Below, in pieces: positions 26,811-35,800 of a stretch of DNA of 45,287 bases (position 1 is the first letter of the stretch; each line of letters begins with the position of its first letter). This DNA comes from Chitinophagaceae bacterium. GTDB taxonomy: Bacteria > Bacteroidota > Bacteroidia > Chitinophagales > Chitinophagaceae. A program made the position numbers and the translations under genes. The notes beneath the pieces were generated by a model. That model saw nothing but the letters and a program-made list of their open reading frames with translations, was not told the origin of the DNA and ran no database searches. The stretch is taken from contig JALHRP010000033.1 of assembly GCA_022841365.1 (NCBI GenBank), positions 1 to 45,287 on the forward strand, written 5' to 3'.

Positions 26811-26922
26811 CATTCAGGGCAGCAAATGTAATTGAAAATTTAAAAGAAGAAAAAACAAGTTTGCAGTTTGTAGTTAGGGTAAGCATATTAACTAAAAACT
26901 ATAAACTACCAACCATTAACAT

Positions 26923-28071
26923 CTATTTCTTCAACACTATCCGAAAAGTAGTTCCTTTTCCCAGTTCTGAATGTTTTACATACAACTGTCCTTTATGGTA
27001 TTGCTCTATGATCCGTTTGCTGAGTGAAAGACCTAAGCCCCATCCACGTTTTTTTGTGGAAAAGCCCGGCTTAAATACTCGGCTGATGTTTTGCGATGAA
27101 ATGCCTTTGCCGGTATCTGTTACATCAATCAGGATGTTTTTTTCTTCTTCTTTCATTTGAACAATAATGGAGCCTTTGCCATCCATTGCATCAAGCGCAT
27201 TTTTTAATAAGTTTTCAATCACCCAATCAAACAAAGGAGCCGAAATAGGTGCAATCATATCTGCTTGATCTTTTTTTACTTCCAGATGCACTTTACCTGT
27301 TGCCCGTTTGCGGATGTACTCAACCATTTCTTCAACCTGCCGAACTACATTATTCGGTTCAAGTTGCGGAATGCTGCCAATCTTTCCAAAACGATCGCTT
27401 ACCAAACGCAAACGTTGTACATCTTTTTCAATTTCTATTGCAATAGGTTCATTGGCTTTGTTTTCTTTCAGCATTTCAACCCAACCCTGTAACGATGTTA
27501 CGGGTGTGCCAAGCTGATGTGCCGTTTCTTTAGCCATGCCCGCCCATACCTGGTTTTGTGTTGATTTATTTCTTGCCTGTAATGAAAAAATGGTGATGAT
27601 GATGAACAGAGCTACAATCAATAATTGCACAATGGGATAATACCGTACCTGTTGTAACAACACAGAATGACCGTAGTAATATTTATTGATGAGCAAAGGA
27701 TCTTTGCTTACTTCTAATGTAATAGGATTGTTCTCCGTTTTAAACTCCTTTAATTTTTTTTGAACATAGTCAGGGTCTGCAGCAGCTTTGGCCGAATCAA
27801 TATTAATAAAACTAACTACACTGTCTTTTTCATCTGTTTCAATAATGGGGATGCTTTTTTGTTCGTTGCGGATTAAGCTGGGCAGTTTGGTATCTGCATC
27901 AACAGGTGCGTTGATGATGAACTTGCCCGCTTCAACCCATTGCTCTACTTTTTGCCGTTCATCTTTTGCAATTTTTCCCGCAAGAAAGTCTGAGTAAAAG
28001 ATGGTTCCTGTTACAATACCGATGGCCACCAGTGCCAAAAGCGTTCTCCAGTTAAAATATTGACCAAGCAT
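26923..28071 (-). CDS. Membrane sensor histidine kinase
   Basis: A 382-residue two-component sensor. An N-terminal transmembrane helix (TLLALVAIGIVTGTIFY) and a second at residues 148-165 flank an extracytoplasmic sensor region of about 110 residues of no recognised type. The phosphoacceptor is His185 in AKETAHQLGTPVTSL. The ATPase domain has the N box NLLKNALDAM, the G1 box DTGKGI and the G2 box GWGLGLSLSKRI. There is no HAMP or PAS domain and no response regulator gene nearby, so it is an orphan kinase. The signal is unknown. It is divergent from the glycosyltransferase gene, with only 40 bp between start codons. Confidence 0.92.
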   Translation of the reverse strand: MLGQYFNWRTLLALVAIGIVTGTIFYSDFLAGKIAKDERQKVEQWVEAGKFIINAPVDADTKLPSLIRNEQKSIPIIETDEKDSVVSFINIDSAKAAADPDYVQKKLKEFKTENNPITLEVSKDPLLINKYYYGHSVLLQQVRYYPIVQLLIVALFIIITIFSLQARNKSTQNQVWAGMAKETAHQLGTPVTSLQGWVEMLKENKANEPIAIEIEKDVQRLRLVSDRFGKIGSIPQLEPNNVVRQVEEMVEYIRKRATGKVHLEVKKDQADMIAPISAPLFDWVIENLLKNALDAMDGKGSIIVQMKEEEKNILIDVTDTGKGISSQNISRVFKPGFSTKKRGWGLGLSLSKRIIEQYHKGQLYVKHSELGKGTTFRIVLKK

Positions 28072-28111
28072 GCACCTAATTTAGAGAAGGTTTGGCTGCC
28101 AACAGCTATTT

Positions 28112-29152
28112 TTGAAAAAATATTTATCACACTTGCTGCATCAACCATCTGTTGCGATTGTTATTTTAAACTGGAACGGGAAAAAATTCCTGCAGCAGTT
28201 TCTTCCTTCCGTACTGGCATCTGCCTATATAAACAAACGGATAATTGTGGCCGATAATGCATCGGCAGATAATTCGGTTGCATTTGTACAACAGCAATTC
28301 CCTACGGTAGAAGTATTAACCAACACAAACAATTTGGGCTTTGCTAAAGGATACAATCATTTTTTAAAACAGGTAGAAGCAGATTATTACATATTGCTCA
28401 ATAGTGATGTAGAAGTTGAGCCCGGTTGGATTGAACCGGTAATACAACTCATGGAAGACAATACATTGATTGCGGCTTGTCAGCCAAAAATTCTTGCTTA
28501 TCACAACAAACATCAGTTTGAATATGCCGGTGCCGCAGGTGGATGGATAGACAGTCTGGGTTATCCTTTTTCAAGAGGAAGGGTGTTTGATGTGTTAGAA
28601 GAAGACAGCGGACAGTACAATAATGCCTCACCTGTTTTTTGGGCCAGCGGAGCCGCTATGTTTGTGCGGGCAAACTGCTTTCATGAAATGGGTGGGTTTG
28701 ATGAACATTTCTTTGCTCACCAGGAAGAGATTGATTTATGCTGGAGAATGCAACGCAACGGATACCTTATATATACATGTCCGCAATCGGTCGTATATCA
28801 TGTAGGAGGTGGCACATTACCAACAGGCAGTTCCTTAAAAGTGTATCTCAACTTCAGGAACAACCTAATCATGTTGTACAAAAATCTGCCCTTTTCTCAG
28901 CTTATCTGGAAACTGCCGTTTCGTTTGGCACTCGATGCCCTTTCTGCATACAAAGAATTGCTGAGTGGCAAAACCGGTTACTTTATGGCAGTGGTAAAGG
29001 CTCATGTACATTTTACCGCATGGGTGTTACGTAAAAAAGAAAAAATACAGGCAGGCTATCCTGCAATGCAGGGAGTATATAAAGGAAGTATTGTGTGGCA
29101 GTATTTCGTTAAAAAAAGAAGGATTTTTTCAGAAATTGTGCAGCCCGATTAA
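28112..29152 (+). CDS. Family 2 glycosyltransferase
   Basis: A 346-residue cytoplasmic glycosyltransferase with a GT-A fold, similar to rhamnosyltransferase-like enzymes of cell-surface glycan synthesis. Marks are VAIVILNWNGKKFL at the start, VADNASADNS, NLGFAKGYNHFL, the metal-binding LLNSDVEVEPGW (DxD-like), ASGAAMFVRANCFHEMGGFDE and the EEIDLCWR motif. The start is a TTG at 28112; the frame has a stop at 28082 and no ATG before the conserved core. The acceptor and donor sugars are unknown. Confidence 0.9.
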   Translation: MKKYLSHLLHQPSVAIVILNWNGKKFLQQFLPSVLASAYINKRIIVADNASADNSVAFVQQQFPTVEVLTNTNNLGFAKGYNHFLKQVEADYYILLNSDVEVEPGWIEPVIQLMEDNTLIAACQPKILAYHNKHQFEYAGAAGGWIDSLGYPFSRGRVFDVLEEDSGQYNNASPVFWASGAAMFVRANCFHEMGGFDEHFFAHQEEIDLCWRMQRNGYLIYTCPQSVVYHVGGGTLPTGSSLKVYLNFRNNLIMLYKNLPFSQLIWKLPFRLALDALSAYKELLSGKTGYFMAVVKAHVHFTAWVLRKKEKIQAGYPAMQGVYKGSIVWQYFVKKRRIFSEIVQPD

Positions 29153-29174
29153 CTGGATATGTTTAATCATCCCT

Positions 29175-29182
29175 TACATTTG
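29175..29182 (+). promoter_or_regulatory. Promoter element upstream of the 67-residue protein
   Basis: TACATTTG is an exact match to the Bacteroidota -7 element TAnnTTTG, 20 bp before the ATG at 29202. No clear TTG element is seen at the right distance upstream. Confidence 0.5.
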
Positions 29183-29201
29183 CAGCAGAAAATAAATTGA
29201 T

Positions 29202-29405
29202 ATGGCACAGGAAATCATTGATAACAAGGCAAAAGACATCACCGGTAACTGGGTAACATCTTCCCGTTTCCTTTTTTATGTACAATTGTTTTGTATTGTT
29301 GCGTTTTTGCTTGGTGGATGTTATAAATTATACAGCTACCGTTACAAAGGCAAACCAACTGTTGAAGTGCCGGAGAGTACATTGTATAATCCCAAGTATA
29401 AATAA
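29202..29405 (+). CDS. Small single-pass membrane protein, unknown function
   Basis: A 67-residue protein with a polar N-terminus (MAQEIIDNKAKDITGNW), one hydrophobic segment (LFYVQLFCIVAFLLGGCYKL) and a short basic C-terminal tail ending NPKYK. I do not recognise a family. A coding role is supported by an exact TAnnTTTG element upstream and a good terminator directly after it, so it forms its own transcription unit. The LLGGC could be read as a lipobox, but it lies far from the N-terminus, so a plain membrane anchor is more likely. Confidence 0.65.
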   Translation: MAQEIIDNKAKDITGNWVTSSRFLFYVQLFCIVAFLLGGCYKLYSYRYKGKPTVEVPESTLYNPKYK

Positions 29406-29426
29406 ACAAACTGTTTCAATACATTC

Positions 29427-29459
29427 ATCCCTTCCTTTTTTTGCGAAGGGATTTTTTTT
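29427..29459 (+). terminator. Rho-independent terminator
   Basis: Stem ATCCCTTC / GAAGGGAT with a 10-base loop, followed by eight T residues. It closes the transcription unit of the small membrane protein. Confidence 0.85.
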
Positions 29460-29483
29460 ATCAGAAATAATTGGGTGAGTTTT

Positions 29484-29513
29484 TTGTCAATTACACAGGC
29501 TTCTTTACATTTG
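29484..29513 (+). promoter_or_regulatory. Promoter of tRNA-Gly
   Basis: TTG at 29484-29486, 19 bases, then TACATTTG at 29506-29513: an exact match to the Bacteroidota housekeeping promoter. Transcription would start about 15 bases before the tRNA. Confidence 0.75.
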
Positions 29514-29535
29514 CACCCCGATAGTTCTTTTTCAA

Positions 29536-29608
<73 letters not shown>

Positions 29609-29613
29609 CAAAG

Positions 29614-29640
29614 TCCCGCATCTAAAGCGGGATTTTTTTT
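29614..29640 (+). terminator. Terminator of tRNA-Gly
   Basis: Stem TCCCGC / GCGGGA, 7-base loop, followed by eight T residues, directly after the tRNA. Confidence 0.85.
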
Positions 29641-29652
29641 CACCTCTTTGGA

Positions 29653-29705
29653 GCCCCGGTGGTGGAATTGGTAGACACGCCCCGATTAAGATCGGGGTGA
29701 TCCAA
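29653..29705 (+). pseudogene. Truncated tRNA-Leu (5' half only)
   Basis: The first 28 bases (29653-29680) are identical to the 5' end of the intact tRNA-Leu(UAA) at 29759, covering the 5' acceptor strand and the D-arm. The next part forms a perfect 7-bp hairpin CCCCGAT / ATCGGGG with loop TAAG, in place of a normal anticodon arm with a 7-base loop. The variable arm, T-arm and 3' acceptor strand are missing. It cannot fold into a working tRNA and is either a decayed duplicate or a product of recombination at the tRNA. Confidence 0.7.
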
Positions 29706-29719
29706 AAAAGAACGATTGA

Positions 29720-29738
29720 ATTTTATTTGAAATAAAAT
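29720..29738. repeat. AT-only palindrome upstream of tRNA-Leu(UAA)
   Basis: Perfect 9-bp arms ATTTTATTT / AAATAAAAT around a single G, lying between the truncated and the intact tRNA-Leu. It may overlap the promoter of the intact gene. Confidence 0.4.
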
Positions 29739-29758
29739 ATTTACTTCCACAACTAAAT

Positions 29759-29844
29759 GCCCCGGTGGTGGAATTGGTAGACACGCAGGACTTAAAATCC
29801 TGTGACCCGCAACGGTCGTAACGGTTCAACTCCGTTCCGGGGCA
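29759..29844 (+). tRNA. tRNA-Leu (anticodon TAA)
   Basis: An 86-nt class II tRNA: acceptor arms GCCCCGG / CCGGGGC with discriminator A, D-arm with AATTGGTAGACA, anticodon stem CAGGA/TCCTG with loop CTTAAAA (anticodon TAA), long variable arm, T-loop TTCAACT. CCA is not encoded. Confidence 0.97.
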
Positions 29845-29850
29845 CAAGTA

Positions 29851-29883
29851 AAAAAAAGCAACGATTATTCGTTGCTTTTTTTG
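29851..29883 (+). terminator. Terminator of tRNA-Leu(UAA)
   Basis: Perfect stem AAAAAAAGCAACG / CGTTGCTTTTTTT with a 6-base loop, running into T residues. Being symmetric, it could also act on minus-strand transcripts from the YD-repeat gene at 29945. Confidence 0.9.
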
Positions 29884-29944
29884 TTTACTATAATTTGTTT
29901 CGTTTATTCAATTTCAACTGCTCATCATTCACCACTACCACTCA

Positions 29945-30787
29945 TTACTCATACCTGTACGTAATATACCCCATCAACTGCTTTTGCTTACTGTAACAGC
30001 TTTCCTTTATTTTTAATCCCTGCGGATTATATTGATATTTCCAGGTTACATAATTGCTGCTGCCGCTTTGCACAGAAATCATTTGTGTAAGCAAGGATTG
30101 CTCATTGTATTCATAAATATAATCCGGTAATAATTTTTTCACACGGTCATTAAAGCGAACAATATCGGTTAAGCGGTTCTGCTCATCGTAATAATAATAC
30201 CATGCCTGTGTTTCTGTTCCCTTGCTCAGCCATCTTTCTTCTGCAATATTTCCTTTTTCATCGGCCGTAAAAAGTACAACAATGGTATCTGTATTGTTTT
30301 TGATGCGTACCATTTTTACAGGCAGGTTAGCAGAGTCGTAGGTCCAGTATCTTTTTTCAATTTCTTTGGTTTGATAGGCATAAGCCTGCGATACAGATTC
30401 AACACTGATTAATCTGCCATTTGCATCATAGATATAAGACGATACATTTAAAGTGGTATTGGAACTGTCGGCACTGCGGGTGAGTTGTCCTTTAAAATTA
30501 AACTGGCTGCTCAAAACTGATTGCAGTGTTTGAATAGTCTGGCTGTATGTTTTAATACTGTTGTAAGAGGGCGACACTTCCTGGTAGCAGATAAATTTAT
30601 CAACCGCTTCACCTGTTGCTTCAAATGAATTGAGGATTACTTTTTTTATCTTATTCGTTTTGTATTGTTTCAACTGGCTGGCAGCTTCTTTGGTACTAAG
30701 TATATCTTTTTGATAAAACTGACTGTAGCTGCAGAATGGAATAACTGCGATGGTTAACAGTGTAACTAAAAAATGCTTGATGTTCAT
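29945..30787 (-). CDS. Secreted YD-repeat (RHS-like) protein
   Basis: A 280-residue exported protein. The frame extends to a GTG at 30844, but the ATG at 30787 begins a clear signal peptide (MNIKHFLVTLLTIAVIPFCS before YSQ). The mature part is a series of degenerate YD-type repeats: YIYDANGRLISVES, YWTYDSANLPVKMVRI, YYYYDEQNRLTDIVRF, YIYEYNEQSLLTQM, YQYNPQGLKIKE. Such repeats build beta-sheet shells in RHS proteins, but here there is no toxin-like C-terminal region and the length is small. Function is unknown; a periplasmic or surface location is likely. It stands alone, divergent from the DUF3667 gene. Confidence 0.8.
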   Translation of the reverse strand: MNIKHFLVTLLTIAVIPFCSYSQFYQKDILSTKEAASQLKQYKTNKIKKVILNSFEATGEAVDKFICYQEVSPSYNSIKTYSQTIQTLQSVLSSQFNFKGQLTRSADSSNTTLNVSSYIYDANGRLISVESVSQAYAYQTKEIEKRYWTYDSANLPVKMVRIKNNTDTIVVLFTADEKGNIAEERWLSKGTETQAWYYYYDEQNRLTDIVRFNDRVKKLLPDYIYEYNEQSLLTQMISVQSGSSNYVTWKYQYNPQGLKIKESCYSKQKQLMGYITYRYE

Positions 30788-30962
30788 GGTAAGGGCAAAG
30801 ATATTTGAAGTAGTCGGGGTTTTCTGTGTTTTTCCACAGTTCACGCTGCATAAACGTTTGGTGCTCCTGAAATGTTGTACCTGTTTACTCTGAAAAACAG
30901 GTAAAGCTCAAAACTTGATTAAAGTTGAGGCCGATTTTCTATTTTTAGCAAAAATCAGCTGT

Positions 30963-32084
30963 ATGTCCCACGGGAAGGAACGGAAAGAAAAGAACTGTTT
31001 AAATTGTAATGCAAGGGTGTTTGGCAGGTATTGTCATTTTTGCGGACAGGAAAATATTGAACCAAAGGAAACACTTGGCGGGCTGATTGTGCATTTCTTT
31101 AACGACATCACTCACTTTGAAGGAAAGTTTCTTACAGCCATCCGTTATCTGATGTTTAAGCCGGGTTTTCTTGCAGCAGAGTATGCCCGTGGCCGTCGTG
31201 CTGCTTATATGAATCCTGTGCGGATGTATGTATTTTCATCGGCTTTCTTTTTCATCATTTTCTTTTCCATTTTTAAAGTGAATAATACCGAAATGGAAAT
31301 TGGTTACAGCAAGCTGCAGGATCGTTTCCGTAATACCTCAGCCGATTTTCATGTGGGCTTTACCTCAGGCGATATAAAAGTAAACGGAGTAAAAGTTGGT
31401 AACATCAATCGGTTATCGGAAATGAACGAACCCCTGATTGATTCATTGGTGAAAGCTGCTGATCTCGAAGCAAAAAAGGATACTACTGCTGAAGAGAATA
31501 AGAAATCTTCATTTAATGTGATCAATTTCGGAAAGCAATACAACAGTATTGCAGAGTACGATTCAATACAAAACAGTTTGCCACCAACTGCAAAAGACGG
31601 TTGGCTTAAAAAAGCATTGAACAGAAAATCGGCAGCGCTCAACGAAAAATACGGCGACAGGCCGGGGCTTGCTTTTGCACGCATGACAGATGTGTTTCTG
31701 CATAAGCTGCCCACTATCTTTTTTATATCGCTTCCCATCTTTGCATTTATACTTTTCCTTTTGTACATACGGCACCGCAGCCGTTTTAATTTTGTCAATC
31801 ATTCCATCTTCAGCATTTATTATTATATCTTCTGTTTTATTTTGATGCTGATTTATTTTGCTACAGATGAACTGTTGAAAGTGACCGGCTGGTCTCTGTT
31901 TTCATTGATCAATGTATTTCTGTTTTTTGCCTCCTTTATTTATTTATATAAGGCCATGCGGAATTTTTATCAGCAGGCCAGAGCCATTACCGTCATCAAA
32001 TTCTTTCTGCTTAACTTCATCTTTTTCTTTATTGTTCTTTTTCTTTTTACAGGATTTTTAGTTTTCTCAGCTTTTAATATTTAA
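30963..32084 (+). CDS. DUF3667 family membrane protein with zinc ribbon
   Basis: A 373-residue inner-membrane protein of unknown function. The ATG at 30963 is preferred over an upstream TTG at 30915. A short N-terminal zinc ribbon holds four cysteines (CLNC, then YCHFCGQ), followed by the DUF3667 core FNDITHFEGKFLTAIRYLMFKPG and EYARGRRAAYMNPVRMYVF. A first hydrophobic helix follows, then a charged loop of about 150 residues and four C-terminal transmembrane helices. mazG begins 3 bp downstream, so they are co-transcribed. No function can be assigned; DUF3667 is widespread in Bacteroidota. Confidence 0.87.
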   Translation: MSHGKERKEKNCLNCNARVFGRYCHFCGQENIEPKETLGGLIVHFFNDITHFEGKFLTAIRYLMFKPGFLAAEYARGRRAAYMNPVRMYVFSSAFFFIIFFSIFKVNNTEMEIGYSKLQDRFRNTSADFHVGFTSGDIKVNGVKVGNINRLSEMNEPLIDSLVKAADLEAKKDTTAEENKKSSFNVINFGKQYNSIAEYDSIQNSLPPTAKDGWLKKALNRKSAALNEKYGDRPGLAFARMTDVFLHKLPTIFFISLPIFAFILFLLYIRHRSRFNFVNHSIFSIYYYIFCFILMLIYFATDELLKVTGWSLFSLINVFLFFASFIYLYKAMRNFYQQARAITVIKFFLLNFIFFFIVLFLFTGFLVFSAFNI

Positions 32085-32087
32085 TGT

Positions 32088-32879
32088 ATGCAAGCAACCG
32101 CCGATAGTTTTTTGCGTTTGGTAAAAATTATGGATGAACTCAGGGAACAATGTCCATGGGATAAAAAACAAACCATTGAAACCCTTCGGCCGCTCACCAT
32201 TGAAGAAACCTATGAGTTAGCCGATGCCATTACTGAAAACAACTGGCAGCACATCAAAGAAGAACTGGGCGATCTGATGCTGCATCTTGTATTCTATTCT
32301 AAAATCGGTGCAGAGCAGCAACAGTTTACATTAGATGAAGTGATCAACGGAGTATGTGAAAAGTTGATTGCAAGACATCCGCATATTTATCCTCCGGCCG
32401 GTTCCGCAACTGTAGAAGTAAAAAATGAAGAGGATGTAAAACGCAACTGGGAAAAATTAAAATTGAAAGAAGGAAAGACCTCTGTTTTAAGTGGCGTACC
32501 GAAAGGATTGCCATCGCTTGTAAAAGCCATCCGTATACAGGAAAAAGCAAAGCAGGTGGGCTTTGAATGGGATAATAAAGATCAGGTGTTTGAAAAAATA
32601 GAAGAAGAAATGGATGAACTGAAAGAAGTGGTGCAGGCAAACAACCGGGATCAAATGGAGGAGGAGCTGGGCGATGTGTTTTTTTCACTGGTGAATTATG
32701 CACGGTTTTTGCAGATAGACGCAGACCATGCGCTGGAAAGAACCAACCGCAAGTTTATTCAACGGTTTACACAAATGGAACAGGAGGCTGTTGGTGAAGG
32801 AAAACAACTGGTTGATATGAGCCTGCAGGAAATGGATCTGATCTGGAACCGGATTAAAATAAAAAACAGAGAAGTTTAA
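32088..32879 (+). CDS. mazG: Nucleoside triphosphate pyrophosphohydrolase
   Basis: Hydrolyses NTPs to NMP and pyrophosphate, a house-cleaning and stress-response role in the cytoplasm. At 263 residues it is the full-length two-domain form. The N-terminal domain has CPWDKKQTIETLRPLTIEE followed by EETYELADAI and EELGDLMLH, the EExxE...ExxD magnesium-binding set. The C-terminal domain repeats it with IEEEMDELKEVV and EEELGDVFFSLVNYARF. It lies in the middle of a tight operon (3 bp after the DUF3667 gene, 10 bp before a sensor kinase gene). Confidence 0.96.
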   Translation: MQATADSFLRLVKIMDELREQCPWDKKQTIETLRPLTIEETYELADAITENNWQHIKEELGDLMLHLVFYSKIGAEQQQFTLDEVINGVCEKLIARHPHIYPPAGSATVEVKNEEDVKRNWEKLKLKEGKTSVLSGVPKGLPSLVKAIRIQEKAKQVGFEWDNKDQVFEKIEEEMDELKEVVQANNRDQMEEELGDVFFSLVNYARFLQIDADHALERTNRKFIQRFTQMEQEAVGEGKQLVDMSLQEMDLIWNRIKIKNREV

Positions 32880-32889
32880 TTCTGATCAC

Positions 32890-35800
32890 TTGAACCACAT
32901 TCAAACCATCCGCCACTTTTTATTCAAAAATGGATACCTGCTCATATTGGCCGGCTGGCTGCTGACGTTTTCTTACCTGTTTGAATATTACTGGTCTTAC
33001 ACTTCTGCACCGGCGCAGGTAAAAAAAACGGTACAGCGTACTATCAATAACAGAGAATCTGACTTTGAGAAAATTCTCAATGATACGGCATTACTTACAA
33101 GTTTAAACAACGGTACTTACAACAAAACGGTTTTTCAGGAACTGTTGAGCAAAGACTATTTTGTATTTGTGGCATCTGTTGGCAGCGATGGATTTCAAAC
33201 ACGTTTCTGGAATACACAAAGTATACTCCCCGATGATCAATTATGGAACAGGGCCGATGGTGTTTGGTTTGAACAGCTCATCAATGGATATTACACGGTA
33301 TATAAAAAAACATGCCGCATGGCCAATGGCGGTACCTGCCTTGCCATGGCATTGATTCCGGTTAAGTGGAATTATTTTGTTACAACAGATTATTTAAGCA
33401 ACAGTTTTGCCTATCTCAAAGGCATTGAAAAATATTATTCCATCAGCGATGTGACTAAAACAGAGCTGGAAGTAAAAAGTACAGACGGTACATCGCTTTT
33501 CTGGCTGAAAGAACAAACCAATTTTCCGCAGCCACTCAACAGCATCACTGTGTTGTTGCGTTTGCTGGCCATGATCTGTTTTTTATTTTTTATTCACAAA
33601 GCGGCGGCTGCTATAGCACTGAAACAGACATTTACAGGAGGTCTGCTTTTTTTAATTGCCTGTATACTGGCCATCCGCATCTGCAGTTATTTTTTTCCGG
33701 TACCGCTTAACCTCCGTCAGTTCGATTTGTTTGATCCTTCAATTTACGGATCCAATAATATTCTGAAATCATTGGGTGATTTACTCATCAATTCTTTTTT
33801 ACTGTTATGGGTATTGCTGTTTATCAGAAGATACCGGAGTGCTGCGCCGCTCTTCCGTTTCAGTATTAATCCGGTGGCAGGGTTAGTGGTTACATCAGCC
33901 GTTATTTTTTTCATCACCATTTTGTTTGGTAACATTGTTCAAAGCCTGGTGGCTGATTCGCAGATCTCTTTTAATGTTACCAACTTTTTCAGTCTGAGTG
34001 TTTTCAGCTTCGCAGGATTTTGTGTGCTGGGTTGCCTGGCTTTAAATTATTTTCTGCTGATTGACTGGCTGTTTAGTTTTTTTAAACACTATACGCACAA
34101 TAAATTAATACAGCAGTTGCTGGCTTTAACCGTTATCGGATTGTTGTATTTAACTGCAACATTTAATTCAGGTATTGTATTGTTTCATTTATACCTGCTG
34201 GGCTGGCTGCTGTTAATAACCGTGTTGCTCAATAATAATAAAATTGATTTCAGGTTTTTTCCTTCCGGCGGACGTAGTATTTTCTGGCTGTTTTTCTTTT
34301 CCGTGTCGTTAACTTTTTTATTAATTACAGAAAATGCAAAGCGTGAATGGCAGGATCGTTTACGTATGGCCGAAAAGCTGAGTTTGCAGACAGACCCCTC
34401 TGCAGAAAATCTGTTGAGTATAGCATTGAAAAATTTCAGGAGTGATTTTCTGATTGATAATTTCAGCCGTTTTACAACCTCCGGCAGTAATCAGTTTTTA
34501 AAAGACAGTTTACTGAGCGAACATTTCAGCGGATACCTGAATAAGTTTGAAACAGAAGTGTATACGTTTAATCAACAGGAGTATCCACTTTATAATGCAG
34601 ACTCTGCCTCTTACAACACACTAAATATTATTTACAAACTGCAAAGCAAACCCACAACTGTAAAAGACTGGCAGTTTTATGAAGAGTCGTTTGATAAGTT
34701 TTATTATATCGCCAAAAAAGAAATCACCAATCCGCAAACCAAACGGATTGAAGGGTATGTATTTCTTATCGCAAGACCCAAACGTTATGCCGATGAAAAA
34801 TTTGATCCGCAGCTGTTCTCCAAAACATTTAATCTGTTGCCGGAGAGTATGCCTTCTTATGCGTATGCCGTGTATAAGAACAAAGAACTCATCAGCAGTT
34901 ACAACGATTATCCGTTTCCTGTGCACTTAACAAGGCAGCAAAGCAAACAGCCGTCGTTTACTAAAGTAAAACACAACGGGTTTAGTGAGTTGTGGTATAA
35001 TGCTTCCTCTAACTTAACCGTTGTAATTGCCAAGCCTCAAAACAAGTTGCTTGAAACCATTACACTGTTTGCGTATCTGTTCTGTGTGTTTTTATTAATG
35101 GTGGCAGCCTACCGCATTGTACGTTTTATTACACAGTTTGGTTTAAAGCCGGCCGGCTGGAAAGATCATTTACAGCTTACCTTCCGCACACAGGTACATA
35201 CAACCATTATCGGAATCAGCATCTTTTCATTTCTGGTAATTGGTGCATCTACCATTTTCTTTTTTATTAACCGGCACAGCCGTATTAACAAAGAACGTTT
35301 ATCGAGAACTATACAGATTATGCTGGCCGAAGTACAGGAAGCACTCAACCATCATGCTGCGTTTGATGATGTACTGAAGGTGTATGATGAAGTGAGCTCT
35401 GCAGATCTGCAGGGAAAAGTAAACCGTATTTCAGAAATACACGGGGTGGATGTAAATATTTATGATCCTTCCGGTAATCTGAAAATTTCATCACAACCTT
35501 ATTATTACAGCAAAGGATTGCTGAGCCGTAAAACTGACCCTGCGGCTTATTTCAAATTATCAAGAGAGTATCTGGTACAAACCATTGAAGACGAAAAAGT
35601 AGGTACCCGTTCTTACATGAGTATTTATGTTCCCGTAAGGGATGAAGCAGGTAAAACCTATGCCTATCTCAACATTCCCTACTTTACTTCGCAGGATGAA
35701 TTGAAACAGGAGATTTCTAATTTTCTTGTTACGCTCATTAATCTCAATGCCTTTATTTTTTTAATTGCCGGGTTGATAGCTTTTTTTGTAACAGGCCGTA

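Larger units (their letters stand above)
26112..26831 (+). pseudogene. 3' remnant of a large serine recombinase, frame running into tRNA-Leu
   Basis: Only the C-terminal third of a recombinase-family protein is left. From 26112 the frame reads a decayed zinc-ribbon-like segment (NYKAENANQ), hits a TAG at 26175, and continues with LKKLVPKPGTTEVYKIVLQE, a long coiled coil (DLKQVKETLEKATTELAHAR) and a closing section (ALSTLTSLDKLYEKAD, GSIFEKLVFDG, YRTARLNEAVQLI) typical of Bacteroidota serine recombinases. The resolvase catalytic domain is absent. The frame then runs through the antisense of tRNA-Leu(GAG), giving VPGTGFEPARPF, and stops at 26831. The last 40 or so residues are therefore not native recombinase sequence. 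This arrangement suggests insertion at the 3' end of the tRNA gene. Confidence 0.78.

Noticed and set aside
29653-29705. Second functional tRNA-Leu
   Set aside because: The T-arm and 3' acceptor strand are missing and the anticodon loop size is wrong.
31349-31798. 149-codon minus-strand frame
   Set aside because: Antisense shadow of the DUF3667 gene.
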